From Cytophagaceae bacterium (lineage in GTDB: Bacteria; Bacteroidota; Bacteroidia; Cytophagales; Flexibacteraceae), in assembly GCA_027485575.1 (NCBI GenBank), contig JAIXQU010000051.1, positions 1-64,000 on the forward strand: a DNA stretch of 64,000 bases, given 5' to 3'. The translations under genes were made by a program, and so were the position numbers. The notes beneath the pieces were generated by a model. That model saw nothing but the letters and a program-made list of their open reading frames with translations. It made no database searches and was not told the origin of the DNA. Shown in pieces: positions 34,572 to 42,435 of this stretch. The first letter of the stretch is position 1. Each line of letters begins with the position of its first letter.

Positions 34572-35525
34572 TTACACTGCCACTTTTAAGGAACGTTGTT
34601 CTTGCTTTTCGGCATAAGCCAGTGCAGCATCTCTTACCCAGGCACCTTTTTCCCATGCTGATTTTCTAGCCTCCAGTCTTTCACGATTGCATGGGCCATT
34701 TCCTGCAACAACCTGGGTGAATTCTTCCCAATCGATGTCCCCAAAATCATAGTGACCACGGGCTTCATTCCATTTTAATTTGGGATCGGGGATGGTGATT
34801 CCGAGTATTTCTGCTTGTGAAACGGTCTGGTCAACAAATTGTTGACGAAGCTCATCGTTTGTTTTCAATTTAATTTTCCATTTCAAGGCTTGCTCTGTAT
34901 GTGGAGATTCCGCATCTCTTGGGCCAAACATCATAAGAGATGGCCACCACCATCTGTTTAAAGCATCCTGAGCCATTCTTTTCTGCACCTCTGTTCCATT
35001 GCAAAGGGTAAGCATAATTTCATATCCTTGTCTTTGATGAAAACTTTCTTCCTTGCAAATCCTCACCATCGCTCTTGCATAGGGTCCATAAGAAGTCCTG
35101 GTAAGCATAACCTGATTCATAATAGCGGCCCCATCAACCAACCAGCCAACAGCCCCCATGTCAGCCCAGGTTACGGCAGGATAGTTGAAAATGCTCGAAT
35201 ATTTTGCTTTTCCGGAATGGAGTTGATCATAAAGTTCGTCCCGGGTGATGCCCAAAGTTTCAGCTGCAGAGTAAAGATAAAGACCATGCCCTGCTTCATC
35301 CTGTACTTTGGCCAAAAGTGCTACTTTTCGCCTCAGGCTTGGGGCCCGGGTAATCCAATTTCCTTCCGGCAACATGCCAACAATTTCAGAGTGAGCATGT
35401 TGAGAAATCTGGCGGATATGTGTTTTCCTATATTTTTCCGGCATCCAATCTTTTGCCTCGATATTTTGGCCTTTATCTATTTTGGCCTGGAAATCTGCCT
35501 CCAACGGGTCGTTATTAAGGTACAT
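34572..35525 (-). CDS. paaA: Phenylacetyl-CoA epoxidase catalytic subunit PaaA
   Basis: 317-residue di-iron monooxygenase subunit that adds oxygen across the ring of phenylacetyl-CoA. Iron-ligand helices are seen in [20 protein letters not shown] (ExxH) and [15 protein letters not shown] (ExxH). The [20 protein letters not shown] region is characteristic. It lies 5 bp after paaE and before paaB, the usual partners. Confidence 0.96.
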   Translation of the reverse strand: MYLNNDPLEADFQAKIDKGQNIEAKDWMPEKYRKTHIRQISQHAHSEIVGMLPEGNWITRAPSLRRKVALLAKVQDEAGHGLYLYSAAETLGITRDELYDQLHSGKAKYSSIFNYPAVTWADMGAVGWLVDGAAIMNQVMLTRTSYGPYARAMVRICKEESFHQRQGYEIMLTLCNGTEVQKRMAQDALNRWWWPSLMMFGPRDAESPHTEQALKWKIKLKTNDELRQQFVDQTVSQAEILGITIPDPKLKWNEARGHYDFGDIDWEEFTQVVAGNGPCNRERLEARKSAWEKGAWVRDAALAYAEKQEQRSLKVAV

Positions 35526-35530
35526 ATTTT

Positions 35531-36607
35531 TTATTGATCAAAATCTACAACTACTTTTTCAGTGAGTGGAACTGCCTGGCAGGTTAATATATAACCAGCT
35601 TCCACTTGTTCTTTTTCAAGGGCATAATTTACACTCATTTCCACATTGCCCTCAATAAGTTTTGCTTTACAGGTACAGCATACCCCTCCTTTGCAAGCAT
35701 ATGGCAAATCTGCATTTTTGCCTAAGGCTGCTTCAAGGATATTTTCTCCATTTCTAGGCATTTTAAACTTAAAGTTTTTTCCTCCTTCAATAATTTCAAT
35801 TTCAGAAATGAACATTAAATTCTGAGAATTCTGCTCAGTTTTTCTTTCTTTTTTCTGCCCGTTGGCTGAGAAAAACAGCTCAAAATGAATTCTTTTTTCG
35901 TCTACCTTTTCTTTCAGGAGAAAATTCCGAATCATCAAAATCATTTCTTCGGGTCCGCAAAGGAAATAATGGTCAACTGACTCCGTGGAAATCAAATAGG
36001 AAGAAATTTTTTCAAGTTTTTCCTCATCCATCCTTCCGTTAAAAAGGGAAACATCTCTTTGCTCCTGGGTAAGGAAATAATAGACCTCAAACCTTTCCAG
36101 AAATTGGTTTTTTAAGGCTTCAATTTCTTCCTTCAAAATAATGGAAGCCGCATTCTGATTTGTGTAAAACAAAACAAATCTGGAATCCGGTTCCTGTATC
36201 AAATGCGTTTTAATAATGGAAAAAATTGGAGTAATCCCACTTCCGGCAGCAAAAGCCACATAACTTTTTTTTGCCTCCGGGTTGGAGGGAACGTGGAAAT
36301 TTCCATTGGGGTGACCCACATCCAGCGTGTCACCCACTTTAAACTTCTCATTAATAAAACTTGAAAACACGCCTCCTTCTATTTGTTTGATGGCCACTTT
36401 CCATAAGCCATCCAAGGGACTGGAACAAAGCGAATATGACCTTCTGATTTCCTCTCCGTTGATGGTAGCCCTAAGGGTTAAATGCTGCCCAGGAACAAAC
36501 CTGAAAGATTCCTTTAGATCCTCAGGTACATCGAATGTTAAAATGGAACAATTCAAAGTTGTTCTTTGAATGTCTTTAACTTTGAGTGGAAAAAATTGAA
36601 TGGCCAA
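35531..36607 (-). CDS. paaE: Phenylacetyl-CoA epoxidase reductase subunit PaaE
   Basis: 358-residue electron-transfer subunit: FAD domain ([13 protein letters not shown]), NAD(P)H domain ([24 protein letters not shown]) and a C-terminal plant-type 2Fe-2S domain ([16 protein letters not shown]). It passes electrons from NADPH to the di-iron centre of PaaA. The start codon is TTG (CAA at 36605–36607 on the plus strand), giving [12 protein letters not shown] like other PaaE N-termini; no ATG is near. It is the first gene of the operon, 26 bp from a strong promoter and palindromic operator. Confidence 0.94.
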   Translation of the reverse strand: MAIQFFPLKVKDIQRTTLNCSILTFDVPEDLKESFRFVPGQHLTLRATINGEEIRRSYSLCSSPLDGLWKVAIKQIEGGVFSSFINEKFKVGDTLDVGHPNGNFHVPSNPEAKKSYVAFAAGSGITPIFSIIKTHLIQEPDSRFVLFYTNQNAASIILKEEIEALKNQFLERFEVYYFLTQEQRDVSLFNGRMDEEKLEKISSYLISTESVDHYFLCGPEEMILMIRNFLLKEKVDEKRIHFELFFSANGQKKERKTEQNSQNLMFISEIEIIEGGKNFKFKMPRNGENILEAALGKNADLPYACKGGVCCTCKAKLIEGNVEMSVNYALEKEQVEAGYILTCQAVPLTEKVVVDFDQ

Positions 36608-36632
36608 AATCCGGTGTTTTAAATTGTATTAG

Positions 36633-36665
36633 CAAAACTAACAATTGTTAGTTTCTAAGACAAAA
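36633..36665 (-). promoter_or_regulatory. Promoter of the paa operon
   Basis: On the minus strand, TTTTG (36661–36665), a 20-bp spacer and TAGTTTTG (36633–36640): a full match to the Bacteroidota −33/−7 pattern. Transcription should begin around 36625, leaving a leader of under 20 bases before the TTG start. Confidence 0.75.
36635..36654. promoter_or_regulatory. 20-bp perfect palindrome, probable paa operator
   Basis: AAACTAACAATTGTTAGTTT is self-complementary over all 20 bases. It covers the promoter spacer next to the −7 box and overlaps six of its eight bases, so a bound repressor would block RNA polymerase. Size and symmetry fit TetR-family sites such as PaaR, which senses phenylacetyl-CoA; no such regulator gene lies in the window. 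Confidence 0.7.
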
Positions 36666-36799
36666 TTGTTGAAGAAATGTTTTTAAGGTTCTCTCCAAAG
36701 GCTCAAAATAGAGAATGAAAGATTACAGAAATTTTTCCAATCTCGCTTATTATCAAATTGTTATAACTGAACAGAAAAAAAGACTCAACTCGATAAAAT

Positions 36800-38044
36800 C
36801 TAACCATTGGGAATTATAGTTGCTCCCAAAAGATGGATTACGCCATTTTTTACATCTTCTTCTGAAACCAAAGCAATGTCGCTTCCATAGTTGTTTGAAA
36901 ACTCCTTTTCAAGTTTTTCTCTGGAATAGCTTTTTACCGACTCGGGGAGACATACCACCAGATTTGGAAAAAGTTCCTCAGGGTAGGGTAGGAACCGACC
37001 AAAATGATTGCACTTAAATGGGCAAATGGATGGAATTCCCATTTGAATGGCCATATGAACAGCGGATGTATCATTTGAAATTATAAGTCTGCATTGGCTT
37101 ATCCATTCCAAAAGTTCCGTTAATGAGGTTTTACCGGATATGTTCATTGATTTTTGACCAATTTTTCCCGCGAGTTCCTCACAAAGCCGGAGGTCTGATG
37201 GCCCACCCGCAATGATAATCTCACAACCATAATGAGAAATTAACCATTCAGCTATTGAAACAAATTTTTGTTTTGGCCATTGTTTTTCCGGGGTGCTTGC
37301 TCCGGGAAATAATATTACAAATGGATTTTCATGAATTTTCGCAGTCGGATGTTGTGATGAGATTTCGGGCCTATTACAGTTTGAGGATTCTCTAAACACA
37401 AACTCAATAAACTCCTTGTTTCTAAGGAATTCAAACTTTACCAAACCCTCTGGCTCCATGAGCCGGGAATAAAACATGTTTCCAACTTCCAAATCAGCTT
37501 TAGATTGGTTTTGAAAATCCCCATGGATTCCTACTTTTTCTTTGGCTGGGATATGATTTATTAAAAAATCTCCGGCCAGCTTTTCCCTTGAAAAATTTGG
37601 ATAAAGAACCAGGTCGTATTGGTTGCTGTTTACCTCAAGCAATAGTTCATTTATCGTATTTTGATCAGGATTTACGTTTTGGCCTCCCTTTTTCAACCAA
37701 TAAAAACCTTCTATAAATTCCGAATCAAGGGTTTCAGCAAGGTCCCTCCAGATTATATTTCCTAAGAGAAATATTTTTTTACCTCTGGATTTAAGATGGA
37801 CCTCTTTAATGAAATTTCTAAACAGCAGGTAATCTCCAATCGCATCATTTTTGATGATAAGGACTTTGTTGGTCTGGAAAAAAACTGGTTTCCATGAATA
37901 ATACCTGTATAAAATCTCTGGCCTGTTTTTAAGATATTTTTCAAGAAAAATTTCCCGTAATGTCTTATTATCCAGGAATATATAGATAATCCAGAGGTTT
38001 TTGTTTAGTATGCTATCCAGTATTTTAAGTAAGGCAGATTTCAA
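36800..38044 (-). CDS. Glycosyltransferase family 9 (heptosyltransferase-like)
   Basis: 414 residues, GT-B fold, GT9 type: N-terminal KVLIIKNDAIGDYLLFRNFI and C-terminal VILFPGASTPEKQWPKQKFV, AGGPSDLRLCEELA, then ISNDTSAVHMAIQMGIPSICPF. Such enzymes add heptose or other sugars to lipopolysaccharide core or capsule. An extra ~55-residue N-terminal segment (MKSALLKILDSILNKNLW...) precedes the domain. It is divergent from the Wzm/Wzt export genes and probably part of the same surface polysaccharide locus. Confidence 0.85.
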   Translation of the reverse strand: MKSALLKILDSILNKNLWIIYIFLDNKTLREIFLEKYLKNRPEILYRYYSWKPVFFQTNKVLIIKNDAIGDYLLFRNFIKEVHLKSRGKKIFLLGNIIWRDLAETLDSEFIEGFYWLKKGGQNVNPDQNTINELLLEVNSNQYDLVLYPNFSREKLAGDFLINHIPAKEKVGIHGDFQNQSKADLEVGNMFYSRLMEPEGLVKFEFLRNKEFIEFVFRESSNCNRPEISSQHPTAKIHENPFVILFPGASTPEKQWPKQKFVSIAEWLISHYGCEIIIAGGPSDLRLCEELAGKIGQKSMNISGKTSLTELLEWISQCRLIISNDTSAVHMAIQMGIPSICPFKCNHFGRFLPYPEELFPNLVVCLPESVKSYSREKLEKEFSNNYGSDIALVSEEDVKNGVIHLLGATIIPNG

Positions 38045-38402
38045 AAAATGGAATTTATAGACAAATTGAATTAGAAAAGGGGAAACGGGTCGTGGTTATT
38101 TTCAATGGGGCTTCCAGCAATTAATTTAATTTTCAGGCAGTTTTGGTGCTTGCTTCGTTTCTTGATTTTAATAATTGGCTAATCAGGCCCGAAATAGTAG
38201 AAATTTCAAATATGAATTCCTTTCAGTTTTGGATTTTTCTTTTAAAAATATTCCAATAATTCTGGTTTTAAGTTTTGCAAAAGGATTTAAAGTCAACAAA
38301 TCGGGAAAAAGGAGATAAAAAAACTGACTATGTTTGTGGTCTGATATCATTAGATTCGAGTAGTTTGAATTTTAAGGTATTGAAAATCAAAAATAAAAAT
38401 CC
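38045..38402. other. Intergenic region between GT9 and wzm, with a short ORF and a −7 box
   Basis: 358 bp without a sure gene. On the plus strand TATGTTTG (38329–38336) is a perfect −7 box that could start the wzm transcript near 38343, though no −33 TTTG is at the right distance. On the minus strand a 55-codon open frame (38350 to 38183) begins with ATG and reads FFYLLFPDLLTLNPFAKLK; it resembles the basic tail of a glycosyltransferase but could be chance in AT-rich DNA. Confidence 0.4.
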
Positions 38403-39257
38403 TTGAATTTGGATCCAAAAGAAAACTGGTCTCTCACTATTTTTCCAAAGTCTTCGCCTTTTCACTTTAAATTTAAAGAGTTTTGGCAATACCGGGACCT
38501 CATCATTTTATTTGTAAAGCGGGAATTGGTGCCTACTTACAAGCAGACTGTTTTGGGGCCTCTGTGGTTTATCATGCAGCCTTTGCTGACCACTTTGGTT
38601 TATTCTATTATTTTTGGAGCCATTGCGAGGATCCCGACCGACGGTTTACCCCAATTGCTTTTCTATTTACCTGGCATTATTCTCTGGAATTTTTTCAACT
38701 CTGCTTTTATGAAGAGTTCAGGAACCTTTTTGGCCAATGTTCATATTTTTGGAAAAGTCTATTTTCCGAGATTGATCCTTCCAATCTCAGGCCTGCTTTC
38801 GAGTTTTGTGAATTTTTTGATTCAGTTGGTATTGTTGATCATCATAATGGTTGGTTATTATATCAGTGGAACCAAATTTAGTCCCGGAATTCATTTGCTG
38901 TTGTGCCCGGTTTTACTTTTAATGGTTAGTTTTTATTCGTTGGGATTGGGGATGATAGTTTCAGCATTTACCACCAAGTACAAAGATTTATCTCATTTTT
39001 TGGCATTTGGAAGTCAATTGTTAATGTATGCAACGCCTATCATTTATCCAACCTCCATCGTGCCTGCCCAATTCAAGTGGGTTAGTTTTTTCAATCCTTT
39101 AAGTCCAATTTTTGAGGCTTTCAGGTATTCCTTTTTGGGAGTAGGAGAGCTTTTGGCCACCCGATTGTTGGTTAGTTTCTTGGTTGGACTGGCTATTTTT
39201 TATATTGGGTTGGTATTTTTTAATGAGGCAGAAAGAACTTCAATAGATACAGTTTAG
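38403..39257 (+). CDS. wzm: Polysaccharide ABC exporter permease (Wzm-like)
   Basis: 284 residues, six membrane helices of the ABC-2 type. The N-terminal interface FWQYRDLIILFVKRELVPTYKQTVLGPLWFIMQP is typical of O-antigen/teichoic acid permeases. With Wzt it exports lipid-linked polysaccharide across the inner membrane. The start codon is TTG (38403); another TTG follows two codons later and there is no ATG before the conserved region. Wzt begins 1 bp after its stop. Confidence 0.9.
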   Translation: MNLDPKENWSLTIFPKSSPFHFKFKEFWQYRDLIILFVKRELVPTYKQTVLGPLWFIMQPLLTTLVYSIIFGAIARIPTDGLPQLLFYLPGIILWNFFNSAFMKSSGTFLANVHIFGKVYFPRLILPISGLLSSFVNFLIQLVLLIIIMVGYYISGTKFSPGIHLLLCPVLLLMVSFYSLGLGMIVSAFTTKYKDLSHFLAFGSQLLMYATPIIYPTSIVPAQFKWVSFFNPLSPIFEAFRYSFLGVGELLATRLLVSFLVGLAIFYIGLVFFNEAERTSIDTV

Positions 39258-39258
39258 G

Positions 39259-40515
39259 ATGAGCGAGGTTGCTATTAAGGTCGAAAATCTTGGAAAAAGC
39301 TACAGATTAGGTTCCATAGGATCAAAATCTCTTGTAGATGATTTTTTGAATCTTTTTGGTTCAAAACAAAAAGACAAGCCAGATGAAAATCTAATCTGGG
39401 CATTAAGTGAAGTAGGCTTTGAGATTAACAAAGGTGATGCTGTAGGAATCGTTGGAAAAAACGGAGCTGGAAAATCAACCTTATTAAAAATCCTATCGAG
39501 GACAACGGCACCTACCACAGGTTCCATCAAAATAAAAGGAAAAATAGCTTCACTTTTAGAGGTAGGTACTGGTTTTCACCCTGAACTTAGTGGCAGGGAA
39601 AATATCTTTTTAAATGGTGCCATCATGGGCATGTCAAAGTCTGAAATCAAGCGAAACTTTGATGCCATTGTTGAGTTTTCAGGGGTCTCAAAATTTATTG
39701 ATACTCCGGTAAAACGATACAGCTCAGGAATGTATGTGAGGCTGGCTTTTGCTGTAGCAGCACATTTGGAGTCAGAGATCATGATTATTGATGAGGTCTT
39801 GGCAGTGGGCGATATTGACTTCCAAAAAAAGTGTATTGGTAAAATGAAAGAGGTTTCCTCTTCAGAGGGCCGGACGGTTTTATTTGTAAGTCACAACATG
39901 GCTTCCGTGAAGGCCTTATGTAATCGGGGATTGTTTTTGGAAGGAGGAAAATTACGGCTGAGCGGCTCGATAGAAGAGATAACCGAAGCTTATACAGTTG
40001 CCAACAAAGGATTGGTAGAAACCACAGCATTGGCCTTTCGTGAGGACAGAACGGGTTCTGGAAAAGTAAAGCTTGTTGATTTTTATGTTGAGGATGTTGT
40101 TGGGAATCAAATTGAAACAATACTTACCGGAGAGGACATCGTATTTTGTTTTTCGTTGCAAAATGGCCCTGAAAAGTCAAGAAATATAGACTTTGGATTG
40201 AACTTTTTTGATCCGGATGATGGCAATATGGGTGTTTTGTACAGTTCATATCAGAATGTTTTCTTTGAGGCTGAGCCTAACGAATTGCTTTACATCAAGG
40301 TTGTGGTTCCAAATTTTCCGTTTACAATTGGCACCTACAAGGTTGGTACAAGAATTTTAGTTAATTCTGAAGAATCAGACTGGTTGTTAGGTGGAGCAGG
40401 ATTTATACAAGTTGAAAATGGCGATTTTTACGGCACAGGAAATATTGGATTCTCCCATACCCACATGACCAATTTTCTTGGAAGGTGGCATATCAATCAG
40501 GAACAAAAAAAATAG
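39259..40515 (+). CDS. wzt: Polysaccharide ABC exporter ATP-binding protein with Wzt C-domain
   Basis: 418 residues. ATPase domain with Walker A GIVGKNGAGKSTLLKILS, signature KRYSSGMYVRLAFAVAAHLE, Walker B IMIIDEVLAVGD and switch His in LFVSHNM. After residue ~250 comes a beta-sandwich like the Wzt C-terminal domain (VKLVDFYVEDVVGNQIETILTGEDIVF), which in E. coli O8/O9a binds the capped end of the O-antigen. This suggests the exported glycan carries a terminal modification read by the transporter. Walker-B glutamate is present. Confidence 0.93.
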   Translation: MSEVAIKVENLGKSYRLGSIGSKSLVDDFLNLFGSKQKDKPDENLIWALSEVGFEINKGDAVGIVGKNGAGKSTLLKILSRTTAPTTGSIKIKGKIASLLEVGTGFHPELSGRENIFLNGAIMGMSKSEIKRNFDAIVEFSGVSKFIDTPVKRYSSGMYVRLAFAVAAHLESEIMIIDEVLAVGDIDFQKKCIGKMKEVSSSEGRTVLFVSHNMASVKALCNRGLFLEGGKLRLSGSIEEITEAYTVANKGLVETTALAFREDRTGSGKVKLVDFYVEDVVGNQIETILTGEDIVFCFSLQNGPEKSRNIDFGLNFFDPDDGNMGVLYSSYQNVFFEAEPNELLYIKVVVPNFPFTIGTYKVGTRILVNSEESDWLLGGAGFIQVENGDFYGTGNIGFSHTHMTNFLGRWHINQEQKK

Positions 40516-40525
40516 CAAAAGGATT

Positions 40526-41467
40526 GTGAAACTAGAGACGCCTGTATTATTAATTACCTTTAACCGGCCCGACGTCACAAAGATTGTTTTAGATAAAATC
40601 ATTGAAGTAGCGCCTCCAATCATTTACATTTTTAATGATGCCCCCAGAAGTGGCAACGAAAATGATAAACAGAAATGTTCAGAGATTCGCCAAATGGTAA
40701 ATGGTCTTTCATATGACGGAATCATCAAAACAAGATTTGAAGAGTCAAACCTGGGTTGTAAACTAGGCGAATCAACAGCCATGTCCTGGCTTTTTGAAAA
40801 TGAAGAGATGGGAATTGTCATTGAGGATGACATTCTACCAACCAATGAATTCTTTTATTATTGTCAGGAGATGCTTCTTAAGTATCAATTTGATGAAAGA
40901 ATTTTTTCCATTACTGGCTGTAATCTGATTAATGATTGGAAATCAGATATTCAGGATTACCATTTTGCCCTTTTTGGAAGTTTTTGGGGTTGGGCAGGTT
41001 GGAGAAGAGCCTGGAAACACTATGACGTTAAGATGCCCCTTTGGGAAAATGAAGAAGTAAAAAAAATGGTTGAAAATTATTTGCCGTTTAAAGAGTTCAG
41101 TGATCTTAGAAAAGCCGAATTCGATTCTTTGATTTCAGGAAAAAACGACACATGGGATTTTCAGTTTTGTTTGGCTCACTTGGTTAACCATGCCATTTCC
41201 ATTGTACCATCCAGGAATCTGATAAAGAATATTGGAATCAATAGAGAAGATGCGGTTCACATGCAAGGTGAAAGCCCATTTTCAGATCTTGAACATTACA
41301 AAGTAAATCTGCCTTTTAAAAATAATCCAATAATGATTCCCGATTATGAATATGACCGGAATGTGGTTTTCAAGGCATATCCATGGCTTTTTGATGTTCC
41401 TGAATTGAAGTCTGAGAACAAGCCAACGTTTTATCAAAAAGTAAAAAATAAACTTACCAAATTATGA
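40526..41467 (+). CDS. GT-A type glycosyltransferase (HlpA-like family)
   Basis: 313 residues from GTG 40526 (KLETPVLLITFNRPDVTK), 11 bp after wzt; the ORF-track TTG start lies inside wzt. The family pattern is NRPD near the N-terminus, IFNDAPRSGNENDKQKC, NLGCKLGESTAMSWLFE, the metal-site-like IVIEDDILPTNEFF and GSFWGWAGWRRAWKHYD. These are nucleotide-diphospho-sugar transferases of surface polysaccharide loci; sugar unknown. The next gene overlaps by ATGA, so the four genes wzm-wzt-this-41464 form one unit. Confidence 0.82.
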   Translation: MKLETPVLLITFNRPDVTKIVLDKIIEVAPPIIYIFNDAPRSGNENDKQKCSEIRQMVNGLSYDGIIKTRFEESNLGCKLGESTAMSWLFENEEMGIVIEDDILPTNEFFYYCQEMLLKYQFDERIFSITGCNLINDWKSDIQDYHFALFGSFWGWAGWRRAWKHYDVKMPLWENEEVKKMVENYLPFKEFSDLRKAEFDSLISGKNDTWDFQFCLAHLVNHAISIVPSRNLIKNIGINREDAVHMQGESPFSDLEHYKVNLPFKNNPIMIPDYEYDRNVVFKAYPWLFDVPELKSENKPTFYQKVKNKLTKL

Positions 41468-42435
41468 TAAGTATTATTAAATCATTCTTAATGAGGCTTT
41501 TGGGTATTCTAGAACTTAAGGATAAAGTTACCGGTTTATATTACAAAGCAGAAAAAGATCGCCAACTTATAATTTCTCAGATCAACCATTCCAAGGAAGA
41601 GATATTGTTTGGGCAAGGCCAAATTTTGGTAAGACAGCTGGAAGGAACAGGATTTTCGGGAGGTTTCGGTGGTTCAGAGTTCAAGGTTTTTTCACAGAAT
41701 GGGGAGGATGGAATAATTCAGTTTTTAATCCATAAAATACCTGAAATACCCAGGACTTTTATTGAGTTCGGCGTTGAGACTTATTTAGAATCAAATACCA
41801 GGTTTCTACTCATGCACAACAGCTGGAAAGGTTTGGTAATAGACGGAAGTAAAGAAAATATTGAAAATATTAAAGCGCAGGATTTGTATTGGCGTTTTGA
41901 TCTAACAGCAGTTGAGCGATTTATTACAAAAGAAAATATTAATTCCATTTTTAAAGAGAATGGATTTTCTGGAGAAATAGGTATTTTGAGTATAGACATT
42001 GATGGCAATGATTATTGGGTTTGGGAGCAGATTTCTGAGGTTCAACCTGTAATAGTTATTGCGGAATACAATAGTTATTTTGGAAGTGAGCGACCTATCT
42101 CAGTTCCCTATAATTCCGATTTTTACAGAACCAATGTGCATTTTAGCAATTTATACTTTGGGGCTTCTCTATCGGCGCTGAATCACCTTGCTGAGGTAAA
42201 GGGATATAGTTTAATAGGATGCAACAGGTCTGGCAACAATGCTTTTTTCGTTAGAAAAGATAAATTGAATGGACTTACTTCAGTACCAGTTTCAAAGGCC
42301 TTTATTGACACACCCAGCCGGGAAGCAAGAGATGAAAAGGGAAATCTAACTTTTGCGGATTCCCCTTCAAGAAGAAAATTAATTGAAGGGATGCCTGTAA
42401 TTAATGTGGTGAATAATCAAAAAGAGATTATTTAA
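41464..42435 (+). CDS. FkbM-like protein of surface polysaccharide locus, function unknown
   Basis: 323 residues. After an amphipathic N-terminal region come RTFIEFGVETYLESNTRFLL, WKGLVIDGSKENIENI, GILSIDIDGNDYWVWEQI and VIVIAEYNSYFGSERPI. The order of an acidic-tipped glycine strand, a D-G strand and an I-D-I-D-G-N-D element resembles a Rossmann methyltransferase of the FkbM kind, but the usual GxGxG is absent. Linked by ATGA to the upstream glycosyltransferase. A cap-forming methyltransferase read by the Wzt C-domain is an attractive guess, not shown. Overlaps dsbD tail to tail by 8 bp. Confidence 0.55.
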   Translation: MISIIKSFLMRLLGILELKDKVTGLYYKAEKDRQLIISQINHSKEEILFGQGQILVRQLEGTGFSGGFGGSEFKVFSQNGEDGIIQFLIHKIPEIPRTFIEFGVETYLESNTRFLLMHNSWKGLVIDGSKENIENIKAQDLYWRFDLTAVERFITKENINSIFKENGFSGEIGILSIDIDGNDYWVWEQISEVQPVIVIAEYNSYFGSERPISVPYNSDFYRTNVHFSNLYFGASLSALNHLAEVKGYSLIGCNRSGNNAFFVRKDKLNGLTSVPVSKAFIDTPSREARDEKGNLTFADSPSRRKLIEGMPVINVVNNQKEII

